A DNA stretch of 64,000 bases from Desulfosporosinus sp. (GTDB lineage: Bacteria; Bacillota; Desulfitobacteriia; Desulfitobacteriales; Desulfitobacteriaceae). Made by a program: the position numbers and the translations under genes. Below, in pieces: positions 1 to 8,762 of the stretch. Under the pieces are notes generated by a model. The model did no database searches. It was not told the DNA's origin and saw nothing but the letters and a program-made list of their open reading frames with translations. The stretch is from positions 154,667 through 218,666 of the forward strand of contig DOPM01000040.1 in NCBI GenBank assembly GCA_003513495.1, in the 5' to 3' direction. Each line of letters opens with the position of its first letter. Positions within the stretch are counted from its first letter, which is position 1.

Positions 1-2
1 AA

Positions 3-689
3 AATCCACCAGCTGATTATAAACCAGTTGGTTGGACTCCTCCGGTTGCTGGTACTAAGGCTGCTTTCGTAACTCGGAATTATTCACCCAAAGAGATGCT
101 GGTAACGCCACAATTTTATATGCTTGCCGCTATCCTGTTGATTGGGTGTATGTCAGGTTTGATGGTAATACCCTTTGGATCGGTTCTTGCTGTTCAGTCT
201 GGTCTTTCAGATTATGTAGCTACCTTAGCAATAATGTTAATCTCTATTGGTAATGCTGGAGGACGCTTTCTATGGGGTGCAGCTGCAGATAAGATGGGTC
301 GGGTACGTACTCTTATGGTGCTATTACTTGTTTCTGGTGTTACCATGCTCTTCCTTAACGCATTGCAAGGTTGGATGTCACTGGTAGGTATTGGCATTGT
401 CGCCTTCTGTTATGGTGGTTTTTTAGGCACCATGCCCGCTACTGTCGCAGACTTCTATGGCTCTAAGCATCTGGGTGTAAATTATGGCTTAGTACTATTA
501 TTTTTCAGTGCTTCAGCAGTAGGAGCTCCAATAGTATCAGGGATGGCCAAAGATGCAACCGGTAATTTCAGTGGTGCTTTTCTCATCGGAGGGGTGGCTA
601 GTTTAATTGGCTTGATCCTTGCCTTTATTCTCAAACCACCGGCTGACAACGATAGCAACTTGAATCTAGACGCTAGTGTAAATCGTTAA
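3..689 (+). CDS. OFA-family MFS transporter (oxalate/formate antiporter-like), C-terminal part
   Basis: The reading frame is open from the window edge, so the gene starts upstream and only the last ~229 residues are seen. It begins with a central loop (PPADYKPVGWTPP, then YSPKEML) typical of the second half of OFA transporters, followed by about six hydrophobic helices. GNAGGRFLWGAAADKMGR matches the conserved loop between the first two helices of an MFS half. The protein would exchange small carboxylates across the membrane. It lies 105 bp before a CoA-transferase on the same strand, which fits import or export of an organic acid handled by the downstream CoA-ester enzymes. The family call is firm; the substrate is inferred. 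Confidence 0.85.
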   Translation, partial: NPPADYKPVGWTPPVAGTKAAFVTRNYSPKEMLVTPQFYMLAAILLIGCMSGLMVIPFGSVLAVQSGLSDYVATLAIMLISIGNAGGRFLWGAAADKMGRVRTLMVLLLVSGVTMLFLNALQGWMSLVGIGIVAFCYGGFLGTMPATVADFYGSKHLGVNYGLVLLFFSASAVGAPIVSGMAKDATGNFSGAFLIGGVASLIGLILAFILKPPADNDSNLNLDASVNR

Positions 690-794
690 GTTTTCTTAAG
701 AAGTCCCAACTACGGTTTCCGTGGTTGTTACTAAGGCCAATCACTTAAGGACAATGACAAGATGGAGAAAAGAAAAAATATGAGGTGAGAATAA

Positions 795-2093
795 ATGGCA
801 AATGTTAAAGAACTTTACCAAGAGAAACTTTGTACAGCAGAGGAAGGAATTAAGCTTGTTCAGGATGGAGACTGTCTAATTGTACCAACTGGGGTGGGAG
901 AGCCCCCAGCACTTCTGACGGCTTTGTCAGAACATCGCAGAGAGTATCATGGCGTAAAGGTATTTCAAATTCTCCCATTAAGAAAGTTTGGGTATATCGA
1001 TCCTGAAACAGTCGACAATATACGTCATGTGGCATATTTTCTGGGAGGCGCTACACGTGCGGGCGCTCAGCAAGGGTGGATCGATTACATTCCGAGTTAT
1101 TTCAGTGAAATGCCAAGAATGATTCAAGATGGACTTTTACCTGTTGATACAGTCTTTACCCTCGCTTCTCCGATGGATGAGTACGGATATTTCTCCCTCA
1201 GCTTGGCCACTGATTATACGATGGCTGCCATTGCGAAAGCTCGCAATGTTGTTCTAGAGGTAAACCCTAACGTACCGTTTGCTAATGGAAACTGCTTAGT
1301 TCATATCTCTCAGGTTTCTGCCTTGGTAGAAGATCAGACTCCACTTACAGAAGTTGGGCTCCCCGTCATTGGCCCGGTTCAAGAAGCCATCGGAAAGTAC
1401 GTAGCAGATCTGATCGATAATGGCTCAACGATTCAAATTGGTTTCGGGGCTATTCCCGATGCTGTCGTAATGCAGCTCACTCATAAACACGATCTAGGGA
1501 TTCATACGGAGATGGTCGGGGATGGGATCTTGACCTTGATTGAAAGTGGTGCAGTGACCAATCGAAGTAAAAACTTCTTGCCCGGCAAATTTGTTGCAAC
1601 TTTTGCTTTGGGCTCAAGGCGGCTCTATGATTTTATGCATCGCAATCCTCAGCTTGAGATGCATCCCGTGGATTATACAAATGACCCATGCATTGCAGGA
1701 CAAAATGATAATTTGGTTACGATTAATGCTTCCGTACAAGTGGACTTTCTAGGTCAATGTTGTTCTGAAAGTATGGGAAGCACCCCTTACAGCGGAACAG
1801 GGGGGCAAGCGGATTTCGTACGAGCAGCAAATCGTTCCAAAGGTGGAAAATCCTTTATTGTACTTCCTGCTACAGCTAAGGATGGGAAAATCTCACGGAT
1901 TACTCCAACCTTGACACCGGGTTCTGCCGTAACAACCTCGAAAAACGATGTAAACTATGTTGTCACGGAATACGGAGTAGCACAGTTAAGAGGAAAATCT
2001 GCTAAACAAAGAGCTCAAGCACTGATTGCTATTGCACACCCGAGTTTTCGTGAAGAACTTACGGAAGCAGCTAAGAAGATGAACTTGTTATAA
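795..2093 (+). CDS. Acetyl-CoA hydrolase/transferase family CoA-transferase
   Basis: A 432-residue protein of the 4-hydroxybutyrate/butyryl-CoA:acetate CoA-transferase family. These enzymes move CoA between acetyl-CoA and another carboxylate through a glutamyl-CoA intermediate. The N-terminal domain covers roughly residues 1-190 and the C-terminal domain 200-430. GIHTEM places the catalytic glutamate at about residue 239, and SGTGGQADF is the conserved glycine-rich CoA-binding loop. The ATG follows a GAGGTGAG ribosome site. It opens the CoA-ester gene set and would activate the acid used by the acyl-CoA dehydrogenase behind it. A paralogue lies at 10229-11557. The exact acid accepted cannot be read from sequence. 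Confidence 0.93.
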   Translation: MANVKELYQEKLCTAEEGIKLVQDGDCLIVPTGVGEPPALLTALSEHRREYHGVKVFQILPLRKFGYIDPETVDNIRHVAYFLGGATRAGAQQGWIDYIPSYFSEMPRMIQDGLLPVDTVFTLASPMDEYGYFSLSLATDYTMAAIAKARNVVLEVNPNVPFANGNCLVHISQVSALVEDQTPLTEVGLPVIGPVQEAIGKYVADLIDNGSTIQIGFGAIPDAVVMQLTHKHDLGIHTEMVGDGILTLIESGAVTNRSKNFLPGKFVATFALGSRRLYDFMHRNPQLEMHPVDYTNDPCIAGQNDNLVTINASVQVDFLGQCCSESMGSTPYSGTGGQADFVRAANRSKGGKSFIVLPATAKDGKISRITPTLTPGSAVTTSKNDVNYVVTEYGVAQLRGKSAKQRAQALIAIAHPSFREELTEAAKKMNLL

Positions 2094-2262
2094 ACCAATA
2101 TAGAGGTAAGATTAAACTGTGAAAATCTTCCGAAATGTGAGATAATATTCCTGGGAACGGTTAAGACAACTTCGCGATTTTGCAGAAAATTTACAAGTAA
2201 ATGTAGTTGCTAAAGAATTGTAATAGCTAGCGAATTGTGAGTTGAAAGTGGGCGAAGAAAAG

Positions 2263-3402
2263 GTGGACTTTCAGTTAAACCATGACCAGTTAATGATGCA
2301 GAAGATGGTGCGAGATTTTGTCCAGGCGGAAATCGTCCCTCAAGCATCGATGACAGATGAAACTCATCAATTTCCCTTGAAGATTATTCGTAGAATGGGT
2401 GAGCTCGGCCTGATGGGTATACCAATCCCAGTTGAATATGGCGGAGCAGGTTCTGACTTCTTATCTTATATTTTGGCCATTGAAGAAATTGCCAAAGGAT
2501 GTGCTTCAACAGCTGTTACCTTAGCGGTCCATACGTCTATAGGCACTTTCCCAATTCTCTATTTTGGGACAGAAGAACAAAAAAGAAAATATGTTCCTAA
2601 GCTCGCAAGTGGTGAATTTATCGGAGCCTTTGCTTTAACAGAAGCCGAAGCAGGTTCGGATGCTTCTAGCCTTCAAACGACGGCTATACGTCAAGGAGAC
2701 TATTATGTCCTTAATGGAACGAAGCGCTACATTACGAACGCGGGTTATGCGGATGTTTATTTGGTCATGGCCTCCGTAGACCTTGCTAAAGGGCCGCATG
2801 GAGTGACTTCATTCCTGGTAGAAAAGGACACTCCGGGATTTAGAGTTGGTAAGAGACATGAAAAAATGGGCTTAAATGGATCGACAACCTGTGAAGTGAT
2901 TTTCGAAGACGCTATGGTTCCAGTCGAAAACCTTTTGGGTGCAGAAGGGCAAGGTTTCAAAGTCGCTATGTCACTGTTGGACGGTGGACGGATCGGAATA
3001 GGCGCACAAGCATTGGGCATTGCTGAGGCAGCATTAGAGGATGCATTAAACTATGCACATAATCGTGTACAGTTTAAACAAGCTATTAGTAACTTTCAAG
3101 GGGTTCAATTCATTTTAGCAGACATGGCAACACAGATCGAGGCGGCTAAACTGCTGGTTTATCAGGCTGCCTCGCTGAGGATGGCAGGACTACCGTACAC
3201 CAAACAAGCCTCGATGGCTAAGATGTTTGCCAGCGATACCGCGGTTAAGGTGACGACGGATGCAGTTCAAATTTTTGGGGGGTGTGGTTACTGCAAAGAA
3301 CATAAAGTAGAACGCTATATGCGAGATGCCAAGATCACTCAAATATATGAGGGGACAAATCAGATACAGAGGATTGTTGTTGCGAAGCATCTGGGAGCTT
3401 AG
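2263..3402 (+). CDS. Acyl-CoA dehydrogenase (short-chain, butyryl-CoA type)
   Basis: A flavoprotein of the ACAD family that oxidises short acyl-CoA to the 2-enoyl-CoA and passes electrons to ETF. The FAD/substrate signature GAFALTEAEAGSDASS is present, as is IYEGTNQIQR near the C-terminus, which carries the catalytic base glutamate of the short-chain class. The frame is open from a TTG at 2242, but family members begin at (M)DFxLxxDQ, so I chose GTG 2263; no start has a strong ribosome site. It is about 380 residues, normal for the family, and is a paralogue of the gene at 7524. No etfAB genes lie in the window, so electron acceptors must be encoded elsewhere. Confidence 0.92.
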   Translation: MDFQLNHDQLMMQKMVRDFVQAEIVPQASMTDETHQFPLKIIRRMGELGLMGIPIPVEYGGAGSDFLSYILAIEEIAKGCASTAVTLAVHTSIGTFPILYFGTEEQKRKYVPKLASGEFIGAFALTEAEAGSDASSLQTTAIRQGDYYVLNGTKRYITNAGYADVYLVMASVDLAKGPHGVTSFLVEKDTPGFRVGKRHEKMGLNGSTTCEVIFEDAMVPVENLLGAEGQGFKVAMSLLDGGRIGIGAQALGIAEAALEDALNYAHNRVQFKQAISNFQGVQFILADMATQIEAAKLLVYQAASLRMAGLPYTKQASMAKMFASDTAVKVTTDAVQIFGGCGYCKEHKVERYMRDAKITQIYEGTNQIQRIVVAKHLGA

Positions 3403-3474
3403 AAGTTCAGACCGACTGTAGGGATCAACGATCATATAAGCATTCTTAATTGTTATTTTCTACTATAATTAAAT

Positions 3475-3510
3475 GGTAGCACTTCCACTTTTTCAAGTGG
3501 GAGTGCTACC
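3475..3510 (+). terminator. Long perfect-stem hairpin after the acyl-CoA dehydrogenase gene
   Basis: A 16-bp stem (GGTAGCACTTCCACTT with its partner, one G-T pair) closes on a 4-nt loop. It lies between the dehydrogenase and the regulator gene. Only a short T-poor tail follows, so it may end transcription in both directions or stabilise mRNA ends. Confidence 0.6.
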
Positions 3511-3619
3511 TTAGATGAAGGTGCTTGTGTCGTTGTATTATAATGAATAATCATTCAAGGAGGATTCAATTCAAATAAGTCGAATTATTTGTAAAACCGA
3601 ATTGCAGGAGGACTGCCCC

Positions 3620-5356
3620 ATGCTTCTTGATCAACAAAACTTCTCGATTACTCTTGATGAAATTTTAGATAATACGAATAACGCGATTATTGCTGTTAAT
3701 CCCCAAGGGATGATTATTTATGCTAATCGTGCCGTTTTTAGCATATTGAAAATTCCTGCCACTAATCTTGTAGGACAATCAATCAAGGATTACTTCCCTG
3801 AAACTGGGTTAATGCGAGTTTTTGAGACTGGAATTGCCGAGCTAGGCCAGCGCTTAATGATGAATGATACGATATTACTGAGTAATCGCACCCCTATCTA
3901 TGTTCACGGAGAATTAGTGGGAGCTGTGGCTGTCTTTCAGGACATTACAATTCTTCAGAATGTCCTGGATAATTTAGTTATCGAGCATGAGAAAACAAAG
4001 CAACTCCAACGTACCCTTGAAGTTGTACTCAACACCGCTTATGATGGATTAATCGTGGTTAACAAACAGGGAATTGTCACAATGACGAATCAAGCATTTT
4101 CAAGTTTTTTCAAGAAAACTCCTGCAGATTTGATCGGTAAACCTATCACAGAAGTTTATGACAATCCAAAATTTACTGATGTCCTTGTAACGGCTCAGCC
4201 AGTCCACGGATATATTCACGACTTAAATGGTCATGAAATTATCGCCAGCAGAATTCCGATTATGCAGGATGGAAAAATTGTAGGGGCTTTAGGAAAAGTC
4301 GTATTTAAAGATGTGAATGAACTCTATGCCTTAACCAAAAAGATTGATTCGTTGCATTCTGAACTTGACTATTATAAAAAGACCATGTCACATAACAATT
4401 CTTCGGCTTTGGAACTCTTAAAGGGCAGAAATGTCACTATGAATAACTTGGTGCAGACCACTCTGCGCGTGGCTAAATCAGGGTCGACTGTGCTTCTGAG
4501 GGGAGAGAGTGGAACAGGTAAAGAATTATTTGCCCTCTTACTTCATGCCCAAAGTTCCCGTAGAGAGGGACCTTTTATCAAAGTGAATTGTGCAGCTGTA
4601 CCGGATAATCTACTTGAATCTGAAATGTTTGGTTATGATGAAGGTGCATTTACGGGAGCCAGAAAAGGGGGGAAGATCGGAAAGTTTGAACTTGCTGATG
4701 GAGGGACCCTGTTTCTTGACGAAATCGGAGATATGGAAATGAACATGCAGGCTAAGTTATTACGAGTTATTCAGGAACGTGAAGTCGAACGATTGGGAAG
4801 CAACAAGTCTCGCAAAGTAGATTTCCGTTTGGTAGCTGCAACGAACCGTGATCTTGAAGGAATGATTCGAGATAAACAATTCCGTGAAGATTTATACTAT
4901 CGCTTAAACGTAGTAACTTTAACGATCCCTCCTTTACGAGAAAGAATGGATGATATCGAAGCCCTTATCAAAACATTTATTAAGAAGTATAACCTTCAGT
5001 TTGCACAATCTGTAACGGGAGTATCGAATGAGGCGAAAGACGTCCTCATGAAACATCGTTGGCCAGGTAATATCCGAGAGCTCGAGAATATTATCGAGAG
5101 AGCCTTTAATATGCTTGAAGGCACTGAAATCCAATTAAAACATCTACCAAACTATCTTCAAGTTCTTGCTAGTCATGATATACGCCCTTATGTCGAAGGG
5201 TCACTTGAGACGATTCTTAATGGGGTTGAGAAAGATGCTCTTATTATTGCTCTTGAAACAGCTAATGGAAACAAAGTACAAGCCGCAAAATCTTTGGGTT
5301 TGTCTCGTGCAGGTTTATATAAGAAACTTATCAAGCATCAACTACACAAACCTTAA
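3620..5356 (+). CDS. Sigma-54-dependent transcriptional activator with two PAS domains
   Basis: Enhancer-binding protein of 578 residues. Two PAS sensor domains (about residues 10-120 and 130-245) are followed by a coiled linker, an AAA+ domain (about 270-500) and a Fis-type helix-turn-helix at the C-terminus (SRAGLYKKL). The AAA+ part has Walker A GESGTGKE, the sigma-54 contact loop GAFTGA and Walker B LFLDEIGD. The frame opens earlier at TTG 3602, but ATG 3620 follows AGGAGG at ideal distance. With PAS sensors and no receiver domain it probably responds to a ligand or redox state. It directly precedes a -24/-12 promoter that would drive the hydroxybutyryl-CoA dehydrogenase genes, its likely target. 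Confidence 0.95.
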   Translation: MLLDQQNFSITLDEILDNTNNAIIAVNPQGMIIYANRAVFSILKIPATNLVGQSIKDYFPETGLMRVFETGIAELGQRLMMNDTILLSNRTPIYVHGELVGAVAVFQDITILQNVLDNLVIEHEKTKQLQRTLEVVLNTAYDGLIVVNKQGIVTMTNQAFSSFFKKTPADLIGKPITEVYDNPKFTDVLVTAQPVHGYIHDLNGHEIIASRIPIMQDGKIVGALGKVVFKDVNELYALTKKIDSLHSELDYYKKTMSHNNSSALELLKGRNVTMNNLVQTTLRVAKSGSTVLLRGESGTGKELFALLLHAQSSRREGPFIKVNCAAVPDNLLESEMFGYDEGAFTGARKGGKIGKFELADGGTLFLDEIGDMEMNMQAKLLRVIQEREVERLGSNKSRKVDFRLVAATNRDLEGMIRDKQFREDLYYRLNVVTLTIPPLRERMDDIEALIKTFIKKYNLQFAQSVTGVSNEAKDVLMKHRWPGNIRELENIIERAFNMLEGTEIQLKHLPNYLQVLASHDIRPYVEGSLETILNGVEKDALIIALETANGNKVQAAKSLGLSRAGLYKKLIKHQLHKP

Positions 5357-5502
5357 TTATATCGACACATAACCCTTTTAGAAGATGTTGTTTGAGTGAA
5401 TTAAACTATCATCCAGTGTCTACAGTTGTTACATGTATTCATTCATAGACAGTACCTAACCGCGGGGAATATGGATAGATTCAAGGGTTTCTAGACTTTT
5501 GG

Positions 5503-5522
5503 GTGTAAACAATTGGTTACAC
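5503..5522. promoter_or_regulatory. Palindromic candidate activator site (UAS)
   Basis: GTGTAA and TTACAC form a 20-bp interrupted palindrome about 100 bp upstream of the sigma-54 promoter, the usual position for an enhancer-binding protein dimer site. Assignment to the neighbouring regulator is inferred. The rest of 5357-5703 holds no gene. Confidence 0.45.
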
Positions 5523-5619
5523 ATTACAGAATTTAGAAAGTCTGAAAGTTCACTCAGGTAAACTCTGGAAAGCTTGGCATCAGCTAACGCAAAATAATCT
5601 GAAGATAGTGAATATTCAT

Positions 5620-5635
5620 TGGCACATTAATTGCA
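5620..5635 (+). promoter_or_regulatory. Sigma-54 (-24/-12) promoter
   Basis: TGGCACATTAATTGCA matches the sigma-54 consensus TGGCAC-N5-TTGCA with the exact GG-to-GC spacing. It stands 68 bp before the GTG start at 5704 and just after the gene for a sigma-54 activator, so it very likely drives the 5704-9941 gene group. Confidence 0.85.
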
Positions 5636-5703
5636 AAGATATTCAGTAGATTACCAATCACCTGATCAATGATCTTGTAATTGAAACTGAAGGAGGATTA
5701 AGT

Positions 5704-6549
5704 GTGAAGACAATTATGGTTATTGGAGCTGGACAGATGGGTGGTGGAATCGCCCAGGTTGCTGCCCAAGCCGGTTACTCGGTCATTTTGAATGACATTA
5801 AAGAGGAATTTGTCAGCAGGGGCTTTGGAATTATTCAGAAGAATCTCAGCCGAAGTGTAGAAAAGGGCAAGCTTAAGGCTGAGGAAAAAGAACTTATTAT
5901 AGGTCGTATTACGAAATCAATCTCTCTACAAGATGCGGCATCGGCTGATTTGGTTATCGAAGCAGCCGTAGAAAATATGGGAATTAAAGCACAAATATTT
6001 TCCCAACTTGATGTCATATGCCCGGAACATACGATTCTTTCGACGAACACCTCTTCATTACCAATTACAGAAATTGCAGCATTTACTAAGCGGCCGGATC
6101 GCGTCATAGGGATGCACTTTATGAATCCTGTGCCTGTGATGAAGTTGGTAGAAGTCATCCGGGGTCTTGCAACAAGTGATGATGTGTATAAGACGATTGA
6201 AACTCTCAGCATCAATATGGGTAAAACCCCTGTCGAAGTCAATGATGCCCCCGGATTTGTTTCTAATCGGGTCTTAATACCCATGATCAACGAAGCTGTC
6301 TATACACTCTATGAAGGAATAGCCTCAGTCGAAGCGATTGATAATGTCATGAAGCTAGGAATGAACCACCCAATGGGACCCTTAGCCTTAGGGGATTTAA
6401 TCGGGTTAGATACCTGTCTATCAATTATGGAAGTTTTGCATGAAGGATTAGGGGATAAGTATCGTCCATGTCCGCTGCTTCGTAAATATGTTAAGGCGGG
6501 ATGGTTGGGGCGCAAATCCGGGCGCGGTTTCTATAAATACGATGCTTAG
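5704..6549 (+). CDS. hbd: 3-hydroxybutyryl-CoA dehydrogenase
   Basis: NAD(P)-dependent oxidation of 3-hydroxybutyryl-CoA to acetoacetyl-CoA, or the reverse step in butyrate formation. The 281-residue protein has the Rossmann motif GAGQMGGGIA at the N-terminus, the catalytic histidine in GMHFMNPV, and the C-terminal helical domain with DAPGFVSNR and GRKSGRGFY. GTG start with AGGAGG eight bases ahead. It is the first gene behind the sigma-54 promoter and is followed after 25 bp by the enoyl-CoA hydratase, giving consecutive steps of one pathway. Length and motifs are fully standard. Confidence 0.95.
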   Translation: MKTIMVIGAGQMGGGIAQVAAQAGYSVILNDIKEEFVSRGFGIIQKNLSRSVEKGKLKAEEKELIIGRITKSISLQDAASADLVIEAAVENMGIKAQIFSQLDVICPEHTILSTNTSSLPITEIAAFTKRPDRVIGMHFMNPVPVMKLVEVIRGLATSDDVYKTIETLSINMGKTPVEVNDAPGFVSNRVLIPMINEAVYTLYEGIASVEAIDNVMKLGMNHPMGPLALGDLIGLDTCLSIMEVLHEGLGDKYRPCPLLRKYVKAGWLGRKSGRGFYKYDA

Positions 6550-6574
6550 ATCCAATTAGTTAGGAGGATAAAGC

Positions 6575-7357
6575 GTGGAGTATTCTAATCTCTTACTTGA
6601 AAAGAACGGTGCTGTTGCCGTTCTAACCATCAATCGCCCTAAAGCTTTAAATGCTTTAAACAGTGACACATTATCGGAACTGTCCACCGCGTTGGATGAG
6701 CTGGGGAGGGATTCCGGTGTCAAAGTTGTTATTCTCACTGGAAGTGGAGAGAAGGCCTTTATCGCTGGTGCAGATATTTCTCAAATGAAAGACTTTAACC
6801 CTTTGGAAGGAAGGCGTTTTGCACAATTGGGGCAGGCGGCCTTCCGCAAACTTGAAATGATACCTCAGCCTGTGATAGCTGCTATCAATGGATTTGCTTT
6901 GGGCGGTGGGTGTGAATTAGCCATGGCCTGCGATATTCGAATAGCAAGTGAGAACGCAAAGTTTGGACAGCCGGAAGTAACCCTTGGACTAACAGCCGGA
7001 TTTGGAGGGACTCAACGTTTACCTCGTTTAGTCGGCACAGGTATAGCTAGCGAGTTACTATTTACTGGAGACATTATCGATGTTAATGAGGCCTATCGGA
7101 TTGGGTTAGTGAATAAGGTCTACTCTCTAGAAACTCTAATGGAAGAAGCCCAAAAACTTGCCCAGCGGATTGCAGGGCGAGCTCCGGCGGCAGTTCAGCT
7201 AAGCAAAAGTGCGATTCAACGTGGCATTAATATGGATTTAGATAGCGCTCAAGCATACGAAGCTGAGGTTTTCGGATTGACCTTTAGTACCCAGGATCAA
7301 ACTGAGGGCTGCAGTGCCTTTTTAGAAAAACGTAAGCCGGTCTTTGAGGGAAAGTAG
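6575..7357 (+). CDS. crt: Enoyl-CoA hydratase / crotonase
   Basis: Hydrates crotonyl-CoA to 3-hydroxybutyryl-CoA. The 260-residue protein has the oxyanion-hole motif AFIAGADISQM, the loop NGFALGGGCELAMACD with one catalytic glutamate position, and FGQPEVTLGLTAGFGGTQRL with the second. GTG start preceded by AGGAGG. It is in the same apparent operon as hbd, acyl-CoA dehydrogenase and thiolase, so all four central beta-oxidation reactions are encoded within 4.2 kb. Confidence 0.95.
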   Translation: MEYSNLLLEKNGAVAVLTINRPKALNALNSDTLSELSTALDELGRDSGVKVVILTGSGEKAFIAGADISQMKDFNPLEGRRFAQLGQAAFRKLEMIPQPVIAAINGFALGGGCELAMACDIRIASENAKFGQPEVTLGLTAGFGGTQRLPRLVGTGIASELLFTGDIIDVNEAYRIGLVNKVYSLETLMEEAQKLAQRIAGRAPAAVQLSKSAIQRGINMDLDSAQAYEAEVFGLTFSTQDQTEGCSAFLEKRKPVFEGK

Positions 7358-7369
7358 AATTTTCAATTG

Positions 7370-7505
7370 TATGTAGGATGAGAAGGTAAGAGATGGGTTT
7401 CGAGAGAGGAACCATAAGAGTTCTGGGTTTTAGAGAGACATAGATGTGAGTTTTAGAGAGAGAATCCTTAGATGCGAGTTTAGAGAAAATCGGCAGAGAG
7501 TTAAG
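7370..7505 (+). repeat. Purine-rich spacer with three imperfect short repeats
   Basis: The gap between crt and the next dehydrogenase has three near-copies of GAGTTTTAGAGAGA and is almost free of C. No gene is seen. It could be an mRNA region with repeated protein- or RNA-binding sites; no function is established. Confidence 0.4.
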
Positions 7506-7523
7506 ATGAGGGGATGGATTTAA

Positions 7524-8663
7524 ATGAATTTTGATTTAACTCAAGACCATATTATGATGCGTAAAATGGTTCGTGACTTCGCGGAGAAAGAATGCCGTCC
7601 AGGTGCCGAAGAGCGCGATGAGACGGAAGAGTTTTCTGTAGATATATGGAAAAAATGTGGTGAGCTTGGCTTAGCTGGGGTCACATTCCCAGAAGAATAC
7701 GGCGGCGTAGGAGCAGACTACATCTCTTATGCTATCACAGTTGAGGAACTGTCTCGTGTTGATGCTTCTGTAGGCGTAACCATTTCTGCTCATGCCAGTC
7801 TCTGTGCAAATCCCATCGCAATGTTTGGTACTGAGGAGCAAAAAAAGAAGTATTTAGTTCCATTGGCAACAGGTGAAAAACTCGGCGCGTTTGGTTTAAC
7901 AGAACCCATGGCTGGTTCCGATGCTTCAGGTACTCGGACTACAGCTGTTCGTGATGGTAACGATTACATTCTAAACGGTAGTAAGATCTTTATAACAAAT
8001 GCTTACTATGCTGATACGTATGTTGTTACTGCCCAAATGGATAAGAGCAAAGGAAACCGAGGGATTGCAGCTTTTATTTTAGAAAAAGGAATGCCTGGCT
8101 TTTCCTTTGGTAAAAAAGAGAAAAAGATGGGGATTCGTTCTTCAGCCACCTACGAATTAGTTTTTGAGGATGTCCGGGTCCCTGCTGAAAACTTGCTCGG
8201 TCAAGAAGGGCAAGGCTTTAAAATTGCCATGCAAACTCTTGATTTTGGGCGAATTGGTATTGCCTCACAGGCACTAGGAATCGCCCAAGGCGCTTATGAG
8301 CAAGCAATGAACTATACCAAGGAAAGGGTACAGTTCGGTAAGGCTATTTCTGAGTTCCAAAATACGCAATTTAAATTGGCAGACATGGCAACTCAAATTG
8401 AAGCTGCTCGTCTTCTCGTTTATCAAGCTGCATATTTGGCATCTCAGCATAGACCTGTTAGCAAGGCTTCTGCAATGGCGAAACTTTTTGCTTCAGAAAC
8501 TGCCATGGCAGTTACTACAATGGGTGTTCAACTTCATGGAGGATATGGATATACACGCGAATATCCTGCAGAGCGTATGATGCGGGATGCAAAAATAACT
8601 GAGATTTATGAAGGAACCAGTGAGGTTCAACGCATTGTCATAGCAGCTAACATTCTAAAATAG
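7524..8663 (+). CDS. Acyl-CoA dehydrogenase (butyryl-CoA dehydrogenase type)
   Basis: A 379-residue FAD enzyme, paralogue of the gene at 2263. It starts MNFDLTQDHIMMRKMVRDFA, has GAFGLTEPMAGSDASG for FAD and substrate contact, and ends with IYEGTSEVQR, which holds the catalytic glutamate of short-chain enzymes. It lies between crt and thiolase, so it is the likely C4 enzyme of this operon; the copy at 2263 may serve another acyl chain. Without ETF genes nearby, coupling to electron bifurcation cannot be judged. Confidence 0.93.
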   Translation: MNFDLTQDHIMMRKMVRDFAEKECRPGAEERDETEEFSVDIWKKCGELGLAGVTFPEEYGGVGADYISYAITVEELSRVDASVGVTISAHASLCANPIAMFGTEEQKKKYLVPLATGEKLGAFGLTEPMAGSDASGTRTTAVRDGNDYILNGSKIFITNAYYADTYVVTAQMDKSKGNRGIAAFILEKGMPGFSFGKKEKKMGIRSSATYELVFEDVRVPAENLLGQEGQGFKIAMQTLDFGRIGIASQALGIAQGAYEQAMNYTKERVQFGKAISEFQNTQFKLADMATQIEAARLLVYQAAYLASQHRPVSKASAMAKLFASETAMAVTTMGVQLHGGYGYTREYPAERMMRDAKITEIYEGTSEVQRIVIAANILK

Positions 8664-8677
8664 AAAATTTCGGAACC

Positions 8678-8709
8678 TTAGCGAAGCGCCTATTAAAGCG
8701 CTTCGCTAA
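8678..8709 (+). terminator. Perfect 12-bp hairpin between dehydrogenase and thiolase
   Basis: TTAGCGAAGCGC pairs perfectly with its copy across an 8-nt loop. The T-run needed for a strong intrinsic terminator is missing, so it may be an attenuating or mRNA-stabilising hairpin inside the operon. Confidence 0.5.
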
Positions 8710-8762
8710 AAAGAATTTTGGGACCTTTAAATTATTTAGCGTTATAGAAGGAGAGGCTTTCA

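Noticed and set aside
3190..3435. Minus-strand frames across the CoA-pathway genes
   Set aside because: They are antisense shadows of strongly coding plus-strand genes without ribosome sites.
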